DNA of 64,000 nt from Kribbella sp. NBC_01245 (GTDB lineage: Bacteria > Actinomycetota > Actinomycetes > Propionibacteriales > Kribbellaceae), in contig NZ_CP108487.1 of assembly GCF_036226525.1 (NCBI RefSeq), positions 2,604,001 through 2,668,000 of the forward strand. The letters are read 5' to 3'. The notes below the pieces were generated by a model. It was given only the letters and a program-made list of their open reading frames with translations. It searched no databases and was not told where the DNA came from. The position numbers and the translations under genes were made by a program. Positions 1 to 9,121 of this stretch are shown in pieces (positions within the stretch are counted from its first letter, which is position 1; every line of letters begins with the position of its first letter).

Positions 1-602
1 TTTCGTTGCCTTCGGCAAAGGGCACGCCGCTGCAGACGCTCGACCCGTCCGCCAAACCGACGATTCCGCCGGAGCCCGAGGGCAACTACGTCGGCTCGTA
101 CATGGTCGCGTGGAACAACGACAAGATGGCAGGGATGTCCTCGGCTTGGAAAGAGGACTACAACCGCATCAGCCTGTACGGCGGTACGGGGCTCTGGCTC
201 ACCGTGCACACGAAGTACGACGGCAAGTCCGACTGGGGTAACCATGTCGCCTTCGGCGGCCTGCCGAAGAACATCCCGTACAAGTCGACCCCGGCCGGGA
301 TGCGGGAGGCCGCGGCGCAGGTCGGCGGCCGGCTGCTGAACCGGTTGTACCCGGGCGACAAGACCAAGCCGACCAACGTCGTCCACAAGTCGACCCTGGT
401 CAACGGGCGTCGCGTCCACGAGATCACCGCGCGGTTCCCGGTCAAGGTGCCGAAGCTCAAGGAGACGTACTCGATCATCGCGATCGCGGTCGTCGACCGG
501 GGCGACGGTACGGCGATGGTCTCGATCGCGGACCTCTGCGGCACCACACCGCAATGGCTGACGGTCTGGCGTCAGCGCGTCGCCGCGATGATCATCAACT
601 AA
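1..602 (+). CDS. C-terminal part of an unrecognised protein (5' end outside window)
   Basis: The reading frame is open from the left edge to a TAA stop, so this is the last ~199 residues of a longer protein whose start is not visible. An in-frame TTG near base 6 is unlikely to be the true start. The visible part has a proline-rich stretch, then a compact mixed domain with several Trp and Tyr residues and a Cys near the end. It resembles the soluble extracytoplasmic domain of an actinobacterial membrane or lipoprotein, but I recognise no family or catalytic motif. It converges on trpD with a 30-bp gap. Confidence 0.6.
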   Translation, partial: SLPSAKGTPLQTLDPSAKPTIPPEPEGNYVGSYMVAWNNDKMAGMSSAWKEDYNRISLYGGTGLWLTVHTKYDGKSDWGNHVAFGGLPKNIPYKSTPAGMREAAAQVGGRLLNRLYPGDKTKPTNVVHKSTLVNGRRVHEITARFPVKVPKLKETYSIIAIAVVDRGDGTAMVSIADLCGTTPQWLTVWRQRVAAMIIN

Positions 603-632
603 CTCGCGATGGTCATCAACTAGCTGAAGGAC

Positions 633-1679
633 CTACCGGACCTCGGCGCAGGCCGCGATCCAGCGCGTCAGGGCCGACTTGGCGGCGCCGGAGTCGATCG
701 ACTCGGCCGCCCGGTCGAGCCCGGCGCGGAGGCGCTCGGTGATCGGGCCGGTGCTCGCGTCGTAGGCGGCGAGGGCCGCGGCGGAGTTCAGCAGTACGAC
801 GTCCCGAACCGGGCCGCGTTCGCCGTCCAGCAAGGCGCGAACGACCTTCGCGTTGTACGACGCGTCGGCACCCTTGAGCGCCTCGGCGGGCACGGCCTCG
901 ATACCGAGTTCGCGCGGATCCAGCGTGACCGGCCCCTCGACGGCACCACCCGAAACCGACCAGATCTGCGAAGTGGTCGTCGTGGTGAGCTCGTCCAATC
1001 CGTCATCGCCATGGAACACCAGCGCGTCGATCCCCCGCCGGGCCAGCACGCCCGCGATCAGACCGGCGACCCGGCCATCCGCAACACCGACAGCCTGGGC
1101 CGACGGGTTGCCCGGGTTCGCCAGAGGCCCGAGGAAGTTGAACGTGGTGGGGATTCCGAGCTCCCGACGCGGTACGGCGGCGTGCCGTAGCGCGGGGTGG
1201 AACGCAGGGGCGAAGCAGAAGGTGATGCCCGCGCGCTCCGCGACCGCTGCCACCTGCGCGGCCGAGAGGTCCATCGGAATACCGAGCTCCTCGAGCACAT
1301 CCGCCGTACCGCAGGCCGATGAGGCAGCGCGGTTGCCGTGCTTCAGGATCTTGGCCCCGGCCCCCGCTGCGACCAGAGCCGACATCGTGGAGATGTTGAC
1401 CGTGTGAGCCTGGTCTCCGCCGGTGCCGACCACGTCGAGCGTGCGGCCGGGAACGTCGATCGGAGTGGCGAAGGCGCGCATGGTCGCGACCAGGCCCTCG
1501 ATCTCGCCGACCGTCTCGCCCTTGGTCCGCAGCGCGATGACGAACCCGGCCAGCTGAGCCGGGGAGGCGGACCCGGAGAGGATCTCCCCCATCGCCCAGG
1601 CGGTCGCGGCCGGTTCGAGCTCGTGCCCGCGAACGAGCGGGCCCAGCACCTGCGGCCAGGTGTACGACGCGTCAGACAT
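633..1679 (-). CDS. trpD: anthranilate phosphoribosyltransferase
   Basis: Transfers the phosphoribosyl group of PRPP to anthranilate, the second step of tryptophan synthesis from chorismate, in the cytosol. The 348-residue length is normal for the family. The PRPP-binding glycine loop GTGGDxxxTxNIST is visible around residue 85, followed by [18 protein letters not shown], both diagnostic. The ATG start gives the expected N-terminus with the helical substrate-binding domain. It lies downstream of a receiver-domain gene and the ctaG-like gene on the same strand. TrpD next to ctaE-qcrCAB is a conserved actinobacterial arrangement, seen for example in Mycobacterium. No other trp gene is present in the window. 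Confidence 0.96.
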   Translation of the reverse strand: MSDASYTWPQVLGPLVRGHELEPAATAWAMGEILSGSASPAQLAGFVIALRTKGETVGEIEGLVATMRAFATPIDVPGRTLDVVGTGGDQAHTVNISTMSALVAAGAGAKILKHGNRAASSACGTADVLEELGIPMDLSAAQVAAVAERAGITFCFAPAFHPALRHAAVPRRELGIPTTFNFLGPLANPGNPSAQAVGVADGRVAGLIAGVLARRGIDALVFHGDDGLDELTTTTTSQIWSVSGGAVEGPVTLDPRELGIEAVPAEALKGADASYNAKVVRALLDGERGPVRDVVLLNSAAALAAYDASTGPITERLRAGLDRAAESIDSGAAKSALTRWIAACAEVR

Positions 1680-1696
1680 GGCGGGCCCCTACTGGA

Positions 1697-2125
1697 TCAG
1701 GTGGTCGCGGGCAAAGAGGCGAGCCGGGTGCGCAGCAGACCGGCGGTCGCCTCGGCCAGCCGGATCGGGTCCAGCGGGTGCGAGACGGCGGCCTCGGCGC
1801 GGGACCAGGTGGCGAGCCACGCGTCCTGCGGGCGGCCGGTCAGCACCAGCACCGGCGGGCAGCGGAAGATCTCGTCCTTGAGCTGACGGGCGATTCCCAG
1901 GCCACCGGCGGGCACGGCCTCGCCGTCGAGGATGGCCAGGTCGATACCGCCGGCGTCCATCTGCTTGATGACGGCGGGCTCGGTGGCGCACTCGACGTAC
2001 TCCAGCTCGGGCAGGTCGGCGGCGGGCCGCTTGCCCAGTGCCAGCCGGACGGCTTCCCGGGTCGAACGGTCGTCGCTGTAAACCAGCACCTTCAGCGGAC
2101 GCGCTGCACTCGTTGACTCAGTCAC
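1697..2125 (-). CDS. atypical response-regulator receiver protein (stand-alone)
   Basis: A 142-residue protein made of one CheY-like receiver fold with no output domain. The acidic pair is present in the YSDD motif (residues 18-19) and a candidate phosphoacceptor Asp lies in AILDGE (about residue 67). The usual conserved Lys of the K-P motif is replaced by His in SHPLDP (about residues 115-120), so phosphorylation-linked switching may be altered or lost. It starts at GTG. It sits between ctaG and trpD in what looks like one minus-strand unit. No histidine kinase is nearby. The receiver fold is clear; the partner and role are unknown. Confidence 0.75.
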   Translation of the reverse strand: MTESTSAARPLKVLVYSDDRSTREAVRLALGKRPAADLPELEYVECATEPAVIKQMDAGGIDLAILDGEAVPAGGLGIARQLKDEIFRCPPVLVLTGRPQDAWLATWSRAEAAVSHPLDPIRLAEATAGLLRTRLASLPATT

Positions 2126-2144
2126 GAGGCAGATCGTACCGGTG

Positions 2145-3062
2145 TCAGGGCTTCGTCTGGCCAGCGCGTCGGGCCTGTTCCTCCAACCGGTCCAGGCGCC
2201 GGTCCTCCCGCTTGGCCTCGCGCTGGGACTGCTGGACCCATTGCACGAACAGCACGCCGAAGAACACCAGCCCGACGATGTCGCCCGAACCCCACAGCAG
2301 ACCGCCTGCCAGGTACTGGTCGTCGAGCGGGCTCGGCGGCCAGGAGCGGCCGAACGCCGTGTACCAGTCTTCGGCGATCAGCTTGGTCGAGCTCATGATC
2401 GTGATGCCCAGGAAGGCGTGGAACGGCAACGTCAGGAACGTCAGGATCAGCCGGAACGGGTAGATCACGCGCCCAGGCACGGGGTCGAGCCCGAGCAACG
2501 GCCAGAAGAACAACGCGCCGACCGCGAGGAAGTGCACGTGCAGCAGGTCGTGCAGCACCGTCGAGCGCAGGCTGGCGTCGTACCAGCCGCTGAAGTAGAG
2601 CACCCACGGGCTCAGGATGAAGAAGACGAAGCCCACCAACGGGAAGCAGATGATTTTCGCAAAACGCGAGTGCAGTAAATAAAGCAGCCATCCTCGCGGC
2701 TTCAGCGGAAGGGTGCGCAGGGCAAGCGTCACCGGCGCGCCGAGCGCACAAGCCAGTGGCGTGAGCATCGAAAGGATCATGTGCTGCACCATGTGCACGC
2801 TGATCAGGACCGTGTCGTAAGTGCCCAGGGCCGATTGGGTGGCGATCACCGCGCTACCGAGACCAACGCCACAAAAGGCGAACGTGCGGGCCCTCGACCA
2901 GGAGTCGCCACGCTTGCGCAGGCGGTGAACCCCGTACAGATAAAGGGCTCCGACCACCAGGATCGCGATCAGCAGCACCGGTTCGAAGGTCCACGCGGTC
3001 AGGAGACGCGCGGGCGTGAACGGTTCGATCTGGTCGCCGGGCTGAGCGTGAGTTGGGAGCAC
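2145..3062 (-). CDS. ctaG: CtaG-family cytochrome c oxidase assembly membrane protein
   Basis: A polytopic membrane protein of about 305 residues with roughly seven hydrophobic segments. It matches the caa3-type CtaG family associated with copper-dependent assembly of cytochrome oxidase. Conserved His residues occur in membrane segments (SVHMVQHMILS, LHDLLHVHFLAVGALFFWPLLG), consistent with metal handling. The C-terminus is a charged, Arg/Lys/Glu-rich cytoplasmic tail that may be helical. The GTG start sits about 8 nt downstream of a TCTAAT -10-like hexamer, so the transcript may be leaderless. It is divergent from ctaE, which supports a role in oxidase biogenesis. The biochemical role of this branch of CtaG is less well established than the family name implies. 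Confidence 0.82.
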   Translation of the reverse strand: MLPTHAQPGDQIEPFTPARLLTAWTFEPVLLIAILVVGALYLYGVHRLRKRGDSWSRARTFAFCGVGLGSAVIATQSALGTYDTVLISVHMVQHMILSMLTPLACALGAPVTLALRTLPLKPRGWLLYLLHSRFAKIICFPLVGFVFFILSPWVLYFSGWYDASLRSTVLHDLLHVHFLAVGALFFWPLLGLDPVPGRVIYPFRLILTFLTLPFHAFLGITIMSSTKLIAEDWYTAFGRSWPPSPLDDQYLAGGLLWGSGDIVGLVFFGVLFVQWVQQSQREAKREDRRLDRLEEQARRAGQTKP

Positions 3063-3144
3063 ACCCCCACATTAGAAAGGTGATGTCAACGACATGCCCG
3101 GGGGTGGTCGTGCTGTCAGACACCGGGACCGACATAATGACCGC
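3063..3144. promoter_or_regulatory. divergent promoter region, ctaG / ctaE (both possibly leaderless)
   Basis: This 82-bp interval separates two diverging oxidase genes. On the plus strand a CATAAT hexamer at 3133-3138 is followed by 6 nt and then the ctaE GTG. On the minus strand TCTAAT (3076-3071) is followed by 8 nt and the ctaG GTG. No Shine-Dalgarno sequence precedes either start, and these spacings are those of leaderless actinobacterial promoters. No confident -35 was assigned. Confidence 0.45.
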
Positions 3145-3807
3145 GTGGCCACCGCAACAGCACTCCCAGCGTCTCGTGAACACGGACATCACGACCGTCC
3201 CAGCATGGTCAGTGTCGGAACGATCGTCTGGCTCTCGAGCGAACTGATGTTCTTCGCCGCCCTCTTCGCGGCGTACTTCACGATCCGATCGGTGACGACC
3301 GCCTTGGCGGCGCCCGGGGTGGACCCGTTGTGGCAGCAGTCCACAGCGATGCTCAACATCCCGTTCTCCACGGTGAACACCCTGATCCTGGTGGCGTCCT
3401 CGTTCACCTGTCAGTTCGGTGTGTTCGCCGCGGAGGCCGGACGGGCCGGCCGAACCTCCTCGCTGCTGAACGTCCGCCGCTGGGGTATGCGTGAGTGGTT
3501 CTCCCTCACCTACCTGATGGGCGCGGTCTTCATCGCCGGGCAGGTCACCGAGTACGCCGAGCTGATGCACGAGGGCCTGACCATCGCCTCGTCGCCGTAC
3601 GGCTCGGTCTTCTACCTGACCACCGGGTTCCACGGTCTGCACGTGACAGGCGGTCTGATCGCCTTCCTGTTCGTGCTCGCCAGGACGTTCCTGGCCCGCA
3701 AGTTCACCCACGAACAAGCCGTCTCCGCGATCGTCGTGTCGTACTACTGGCACTTCGTCGACGTCGTGTGGATCGCCCTGTTCGCGACCATTTACCTGCT
3801 CAAGTGA
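3145..3807 (+). CDS. ctaE: cytochrome c oxidase subunit III (aa3-type)
   Basis: Integral membrane subunit III of the aa3 oxidase. The product is 220 residues with about five membrane segments and the hallmark [18 protein letters not shown] near the N-terminus and [11 protein letters not shown] near the C-terminus. The GTG at 3145 was chosen because it gives the short N-terminal tail seen in actinobacterial homologues; an upstream in-frame ATG would add a basic, non-homologous extension. It is the first gene of ctaE-qcrC-qcrA-qcrB. Its TGA overlaps an alternative GTG of qcrC. In related actinobacteria these products form a bcc-aa3 supercomplex. Confidence 0.96.
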   Translation: MATATALPASREHGHHDRPSMVSVGTIVWLSSELMFFAALFAAYFTIRSVTTALAAPGVDPLWQQSTAMLNIPFSTVNTLILVASSFTCQFGVFAAEAGRAGRTSSLLNVRRWGMREWFSLTYLMGAVFIAGQVTEYAELMHEGLTIASSPYGSVFYLTTGFHGLHVTGGLIAFLFVLARTFLARKFTHEQAVSAIVVSYYWHFVDVVWIALFATIYLLK

Positions 3808-3848
3808 GAGTCCATTTGAAATCCTCAGCCGAGAGGACCGCTAAATCC

Positions 3849-4697
3849 ATGGCTTCGTCACCGGCGCGGTTCCTATCCGCGCGACGGCGACACCGTTCGG
3901 CCGGTCTGGTCGTGTTGCTCCTCGGGCTTCTTTCCGTGGGTGCCGCCTATACCGCCTTGGTGCCCGACAACGCTGCCGTCGCGGACGACGCCGCCCAGTC
4001 CCAGAAGATCGAAGAGGGCCGCAAGCTCTTCACGGTCGGCTGCGCCAGCTGCCACGGCCAGAACGCCGAGGGCAGCACCGACGGTGAGGGCCGCGTGGTC
4101 GCGCCCTCGCTGATCGGCGTCGGTGCCGCGGCGGTCGACTTCCAGGTCGGTACCGGCCGGATGCCGGCCCAGCAGCCGAACGCCCAGGTCCCGCGCAAGA
4201 ACGTCGTCTACTCGCCGGCGGAGATCGAGGCCCTGGCGGCGTACGTCGCCTCGCTCGGCCCCGGCCCGGCGATCCCGAACGCCGACGCGTATGACGTGAG
4301 CAAGGCGACCGACGAGCAGGTGACCCGCGGTGGCGAGCTGTTCCGCACGAACTGCACCGCCTGCCACAACTTCGCCGGCAAGGGTGGCGCGCTGCCGAAC
4401 GGCCGCTACGCCCCGTCGCTGATGGGCGTGGACGCCAAGCACATGTACGAAGCGATGCTGACCGGTCCGCAGCAGATGCCGGTCTTCTCCGACCAGGTGC
4501 TGACCGAGCAGGACAAGCGGGACGTGATCGCGTACCTGAAGGCACTGGAGACCCAGCAGGACCCGGGTGGTTTCGGACTCGGCCGACTCGGCCCGGTGTC
4601 CGAGGGCCTGTGGGGCTGGCTGGTCGGAATCGGCATCCTGGTCGCCGTTGCCGTCTGGATCGGCGCCAAGGGAGTGAGGGCCAAGGATGAGCACTGA
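3849..4697 (+). CDS. qcrC: cytochrome bc1 complex diheme cytochrome c subunit
   Basis: Membrane-anchored diheme c-type cytochrome that passes electrons from the Rieske/cytochrome b core directly to the aa3 oxidase in actinobacteria. The protein is 282 residues. It has a basic N-terminus followed by a membrane segment, two cytochrome c domains each with a CxxCH heme site (CASCHG and CTACHN), and a C-terminal membrane segment ending just before the stop. The ATG at 3849 follows a GAGAGG element; a GTG at 3804 overlapping the ctaE stop is a possible longer start. It overlaps qcrA by 11 bp, implying translational coupling. Confidence 0.96.
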   Translation: MASSPARFLSARRRHRSAGLVVLLLGLLSVGAAYTALVPDNAAVADDAAQSQKIEEGRKLFTVGCASCHGQNAEGSTDGEGRVVAPSLIGVGAAAVDFQVGTGRMPAQQPNAQVPRKNVVYSPAEIEALAAYVASLGPGPAIPNADAYDVSKATDEQVTRGGELFRTNCTACHNFAGKGGALPNGRYAPSLMGVDAKHMYEAMLTGPQQMPVFSDQVLTEQDKRDVIAYLKALETQQDPGGFGLGRLGPVSEGLWGWLVGIGILVAVAVWIGAKGVRAKDEH

Positions 4698-5715
4698 CGA
4701 CAAGAACCTCCCGGCCACAGTGGTGGCCGACCCGATCGCCGATCCCGGCATCGAACCGCACGAGCACCGCATCACCGATATCGACCCGAAGGCGGCCGAC
4801 CGGGCCGAGCAGCAGGTCGCGACCATGTTCGGCCTGGCCACGCTGCTGATCCTCGGATCCTGTGTGGCGTACTTCGCCATCCCGCGGGACGACATCCTGG
4901 TCTTCGGGCCGCTGACCGGTAACGCGAACAACATGGTCATCGGGCTCTGCCTCGGGATCGCGCTGTTCCTGATCGGCGCGGGCGCGATCCACTGGGCCAA
5001 GAAGCTGATGGTCGACAACGAGATCGTCGAGTACCGGCACCCGGCCGGTTCGTCGGACGAGGACATCGCCGCCACCACCGAGGTCTTCCAGACCGGTGTC
5101 GCGGAGTCCGGTTTCACCCGGCGCAAGATGATCCGGCGCTCGCTGATCGGTGCGATGGCCGCGCTCGGGTTGCCGGCCGTCGTCCTGCTGCGCGACCTCG
5201 GTCCGCTGCCCGGTCGTACGCTCTACACGACGATCTGGGCCGATGGCATCCGGGTTGTGAACGACGTCACGCTCCGGCCGATCAAGCCGTCGGACCTGGT
5301 CGTCGGGCAGCTGGTCAACGCCGCGCCCGCCAACCTGGCGGAGATCCTGACGGAGAGCGCGGTCGAGTACCAGAACGCGCGGGCCAAGGCCGCGGTGATC
5401 GTGGTCCGGATCGAGCCGGACCAGATCCGCGTCCCGGCCGGCCGGGAGAACTGGGGCATCGACGGCATCCTCTGCTACTCGAAGATCTGCACCCACGTCG
5501 GTTGCCCGATCTCGCTGTACGAGCAGACCACGCATCACGTGCTCTGCCCGTGCCACCAGTCGACGTTCGACCTGGCCGACGGCGCGAAGGTGATCTTCGG
5601 CCCTGCCGCCAGGCCGCTTCCGCAGTTACCGTTGAGACTGGACTCCGAGGGGTACCTGGTCGCGCAGAGCGACTTCACCGAACCGGTCGGACCTAGCTTC
5701 TTCGAGCGAGGGTGA
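4687..5715 (+). CDS. qcrA: cytochrome bc1 complex Rieske iron-sulfur subunit
   Basis: Carries the high-potential [2Fe-2S] cluster that accepts electrons from menaquinol and passes them to QcrC. The length of 342 residues is typical of actinobacterial QcrA, longer than mitochondrial Rieske proteins. The soluble N-terminus is followed by two membrane segments near residues 45-105 and a third near 150-165. The C-terminal Rieske fold has cluster motifs CTHVGCP (from about residue 268) and CPCHQS. The ATG overlaps the end of qcrC and the stop is followed 4 nt later by qcrB, so the three bc1 genes are one operon. Confidence 0.96.
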   Translation: MSTDDKNLPATVVADPIADPGIEPHEHRITDIDPKAADRAEQQVATMFGLATLLILGSCVAYFAIPRDDILVFGPLTGNANNMVIGLCLGIALFLIGAGAIHWAKKLMVDNEIVEYRHPAGSSDEDIAATTEVFQTGVAESGFTRRKMIRRSLIGAMAALGLPAVVLLRDLGPLPGRTLYTTIWADGIRVVNDVTLRPIKPSDLVVGQLVNAAPANLAEILTESAVEYQNARAKAAVIVVRIEPDQIRVPAGRENWGIDGILCYSKICTHVGCPISLYEQTTHHVLCPCHQSTFDLADGAKVIFGPAARPLPQLPLRLDSEGYLVAQSDFTEPVGPSFFERG

Positions 5716-5719
5716 GGTA

Positions 5720-7429
5720 ATGGCTACCAAGGAACTGCCGCCGCCGGTCAAATGGGCCGACGATCGGCTCGGACTGGCCAAGATGGGCAAGAAGAACCTG
5801 CGTAAGGTCTTCCCTGACCACTGGTCCTTCATGCTCGGCGAGATCGCGCTCTACAGCTTCATCATCCTGATCCTGACCGGCATCTTCCTGACCTTCTGGT
5901 TCCGTCCGTCGATGGCCGAGGTCGAGTACCAGGGCTCGTACAGCCTGCTCAAGGGCCTGCACATGTCGGAGGCGTACGCCTCGACGCTGGACATCTCGTT
6001 CGACGTCCGCGGTGGTCTGCTGATGCGGCAGATCCACCACTGGGCCGCCGTGCTGTTCGTCGCGTCGATGATGGTGCACCTGCTCCGGATCTTCTTCACC
6101 GGTGCCTTCCGCAAGCCGCGTGAGCTCAACTGGGTGATCGGCTTCAGCATGTTGTTCCTCGGCATCATCGAGGGCTTCATCGGCTACGGCCTGCCGGACG
6201 ACCTGCTCTCCGGTACCGGTCTGCGCATCACCCAGGGCATGATCCAGGCCAGCCCGATCATCGGTACGTACCTGACGTTCTTCATCTTCGGGGGCGAGTT
6301 CCCCGGTGACGACATGGTCTCGCGGTTCTTCACCGTGCACGTGCTACTCATCCCCGGCCTGATCCTGGCGCTGGTGACGGCTCACCTGATCCTGGTCGTC
6401 TACCACAAGCACACCCAGTACGCCGGTCCCGGCCGGACCGAGAAGAACGTCGTCGGTTACCCGTTGATGCCGGTCTACATGGCCAAGGCGGGCGGCTTCT
6501 TCTTCATCGTCTTCGGCGTCACCGCGGTGATGGGCGCGCTGCTCCAGATCAACCCGGTCTGGCTGTACGGGCCGTATAACCCGGCAGAAGTCACGGCAGG
6601 CTCCCAACCCGACTGGTACATGGGCTGGCTGGAGGGCTCTGTGCGCCTGATGCCGGGACTCGAGTCCTCGTTCTGGGGCATCACGCTCAGCTGGAACCTG
6701 ATCATCCCGGCCCTGCTGATCCCGCCGGCGTTCGTCACCTTCGTGGCCCTCTACCCGTTCATCGAGCAGTGGATCACCGGCGACAAGCGCGAACACCACC
6801 TGCTGGACCGGCCGCGCAACGTGCCGACCCGGACCGGTATCGGTGCGGCGATGGTGACGTTCTACGCGCTGCTGTGGATCGGTGGTGGTAACGACCTGAT
6901 CGCCACCCACTTCGGCGTCTCGCTGAACAACGTGACCTGGTTCCTCCGGTTCGCGGTGTTCCTCGGCCCGGTGATCGCCTTCTGGGCGACCCGCCGGATC
7001 GCGATCTCGCTGCAGCGGGCCGACCGGGAGCGGCTGCTGCACGGTCTGGAGACGGGCATCATCGTCCGCTCCCCCGACGGGTCGTACAGCGAGCGGCACG
7101 CGCCGATCTCCGAGTTCGAGGCCTACACCCTGACCGCGCACGACCGGCAGACGCCGCTCGAGCTCGGCCCGGAGACCGACGAGAACGGCGTCGCGGCACC
7201 GCGCCGGGCCCTGAACAAGCTCCGCGCCAAGCTGTCGGCCTTCTACTTCGCGGACGCGGTGCAGAAGCCGACCGCCGCGGAGCTCGAAGAGGCCCACTCC
7301 CACGGCCACGACGAGCCCGGCGAGGCTCCCGCGGTCCCAGGCTTGACCGGCACTGTCGAACTCGACGAAGAATCCGCCGCCAAGTCCGCCGCGACCCCCG
7401 AGGACCAGGCCGCAATCGACACGAAGTAG
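5720..7429 (+). CDS. qcrB: cytochrome bc1 complex cytochrome b subunit
   Basis: The diheme cytochrome b subunit that oxidises menaquinol. At 569 residues it has the standard eight-helix core plus a C-terminal extension of about 130 residues beyond it, rich in acidic and Ala residues, as in actinobacterial QcrB. Visible features include heme-ligand histidines in the RQIHHWAAVLF and VHVLLIPGLILALVTAHLILVVYHKH segments and a quinol-site region around NPVWLYGPYNP. It starts 4 nt after qcrA with a GAGGTAATG context. A strong intrinsic terminator follows the stop, ending the ctaE-qcrCAB operon. Confidence 0.96.
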   Translation: MATKELPPPVKWADDRLGLAKMGKKNLRKVFPDHWSFMLGEIALYSFIILILTGIFLTFWFRPSMAEVEYQGSYSLLKGLHMSEAYASTLDISFDVRGGLLMRQIHHWAAVLFVASMMVHLLRIFFTGAFRKPRELNWVIGFSMLFLGIIEGFIGYGLPDDLLSGTGLRITQGMIQASPIIGTYLTFFIFGGEFPGDDMVSRFFTVHVLLIPGLILALVTAHLILVVYHKHTQYAGPGRTEKNVVGYPLMPVYMAKAGGFFFIVFGVTAVMGALLQINPVWLYGPYNPAEVTAGSQPDWYMGWLEGSVRLMPGLESSFWGITLSWNLIIPALLIPPAFVTFVALYPFIEQWITGDKREHHLLDRPRNVPTRTGIGAAMVTFYALLWIGGGNDLIATHFGVSLNNVTWFLRFAVFLGPVIAFWATRRIAISLQRADRERLLHGLETGIIVRSPDGSYSERHAPISEFEAYTLTAHDRQTPLELGPETDENGVAAPRRALNKLRAKLSAFYFADAVQKPTAAELEEAHSHGHDEPGEAPAVPGLTGTVELDEESAAKSAATPEDQAAIDTK

Positions 7430-7444
7430 CACCACCGCACAACG

Positions 7445-7475
7445 AAGGGCCCCGGCACTCAACGCCGGGGCCCTT
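7445..7475 (+). terminator. terminator of ctaE-qcrCAB
   Basis: A perfect 12-bp GC-rich stem (AAGGGCCCCGGC and its complement) with a 7-nt loop begins 16 nt after the qcrB stop and is followed by TTTC. It points away from qcrB and separates it from the opposing pseudogene. Confidence 0.85.
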
Positions 7476-7511
7476 TCGCCTTCCCACCCAGCTAGAGCCG
7501 GGGCTGGCTAG

Positions 7512-8893
7512 TCAGTGGCAGGTGGTGGTCGGGGAACTGTCCAGTACGGCGTTGTTCAGACCGATCAGCTGGCTGGTGAACGAGTTGTCGGTCATCGTCA
7601 GCTTCAGCACGCCGTGCGTTTTCGCGATGATCTTCTCGGTTCGGGTGACCGGCCTTGCCCTGCGGCCTGAAGCGCTCGTAGTGGTGGTCGTGCCCGTTCA
7701 GCACGAGGTCGACGTTGTTGTCCACCAGGATGCCCCACATCGTGGTCATGTTGGGGTTGTCCCCATGGGCACCGGAGCTGAAGCGCGGGTGGTGGTAGTA
7801 GGCCGCGACGCACTTCTTGGTGTTAGCGGCTAGATCTGCCTTGAGCCAGGTGTGCTGTGCCGATTCGGCCAGCCCCGTCGAGTCCTCAGTCGAGTCCAGT
7901 GCGATGAAGTGCCAGTTACCGCGTTCCCCAGCTGTAGTACCGCTTGCCGTTCGGGCGGGCGATGGCGCCGAAGTACCAGTGGTAGCCGTCGTACGGCGGA
8001 GATGCGTAGGTCTCGTGGTTGCCGACCGAGGGCTGCATGATGCTCTTGAACCGGCCCCAGGACGTGTTGAAGTACTTGGTGAAGTCCGAGTAGAGCGCGT
8101 CATCGTACTGGTTGTCGCCCATGGTGATGACGTTGACGGGATTGATGAAGTCGACGACCTTGGCCGTTTTCGGGTGGATGCATTCACTGCTGGACGCGGT
8201 GCACTGGTCGGCGATGTCGCCGGCTGCCGCGAGCACGAACTGTCCCGTGGGACCGGCTGCGGTCGTGGCCGTGATCGGCGCGCTCTGCGCCGACTTGTTG
8301 TTGTTCGGGTCCTTGGCCAGCACGGTGTAGGTGTACGCCGTTTGCGGGGTGAGCCCGGTGTCGTTGAACGTGTTCTCCGGCACGGATGCCACGAAGTGGA
8401 GCCGCTGACGCCGAAGACTTCGAGCTCCCACAGCGAGTAGCCCCACGTGGTGCCTCGCTGGGTGCCGACGACGCGGAGTAACGGCCGTTGGCGGCCAGGC
8501 CGGTGTGGTCGTCGATGCCACCATCCCCCGTGGTGATGGTCTTGAGCGTCCGGAAGTTCGCGCCGTCGTCGGAGATCTCGATCCGGTACGACTTGGCGTA
8601 AGCCGCCTCCCAGTTGAGCTTCAGCCGGTTGACGGACGACGGCTGGCCGAGGTCGACCCGGATCCACTGCGGGTCGATACCCTCCACGCTGGCCCACCGG
8701 GTCGTCGTACTGCCATCGACCGCGAACTTTCCCATGTACGCGGCGTCCTCAATGGTGGACGTGTCGATGAACGCGTTGCGGGACAACAACACATCGGCGG
8801 CGACGCCGGAGCTGGATTGAACGCCGATAGTGGTCGCAATCGCAGTACGACGACGGAGATCATCGGGACTTTGAGTCTTTTGAGCGGGAACAT
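7512..8893 (-). pseudogene. decayed secreted metallophosphoesterase with F5/8 type C domain
   Basis: Recognisable protein pieces are spread over all three minus-strand frames. A basic hydrophobic signal-like start from 8893 gives way to an F5/8 type C (discoidin) domain at about 8830-8480 (KFAVDGSTTTRWASVEG). Then come a short piece ending LWELEVFGV, a fibronectin III-like piece with the first metallophosphoesterase motifs (AAGDIAD, GDNQYDD, GNHET) to about 7920, and a further piece with the histidine motifs (YYHHPRFSSGAHG, NGHDHHYERF) to about 7650. A C-terminal piece ends at the TGA at 7512-7514. That requires about five frame changes. The segment expected between GHDHHYERF and the C-terminal piece also seems partly deleted. 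Neighbouring genes are intact, so decay is likelier than sequencing error. Confidence 0.8.
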
Positions 8894-9057
8894 GTCGCAC
8901 TCCTGCGGTGGCTCGGGGACGCCTGGGGCGGGCAGACCGAATTGGAAAGTAATTTAACAATTGGTTAGTTCAACCCAACTCCCCCGTACTGGCCACGCAG
9001 AACGACCAGCAGAATCACTTTCCGTGCCGATTCGGAGTCAATCGGTAACGAGCGCGC

Positions 9058-9097
9058 AGAAGGGCCCCGACTGCCTGGTGGCGGTCGGGGCCCTTCT
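9058..9097 (-). terminator. terminator of the L,D-transpeptidase gene
   Basis: A perfect 14-bp stem (AGAAGGGCCCCGAC and its complement) with a 12-nt loop lies just beyond the stop codon of the minus-strand L,D-transpeptidase gene. The rest of 8894-9121 holds no gene that I can see; it includes a locally AT-richer patch near 8950. Confidence 0.8.
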
Positions 9098-9121
9098 GGA
9101 GGCGTCTAGTGGTGGTGTGGG

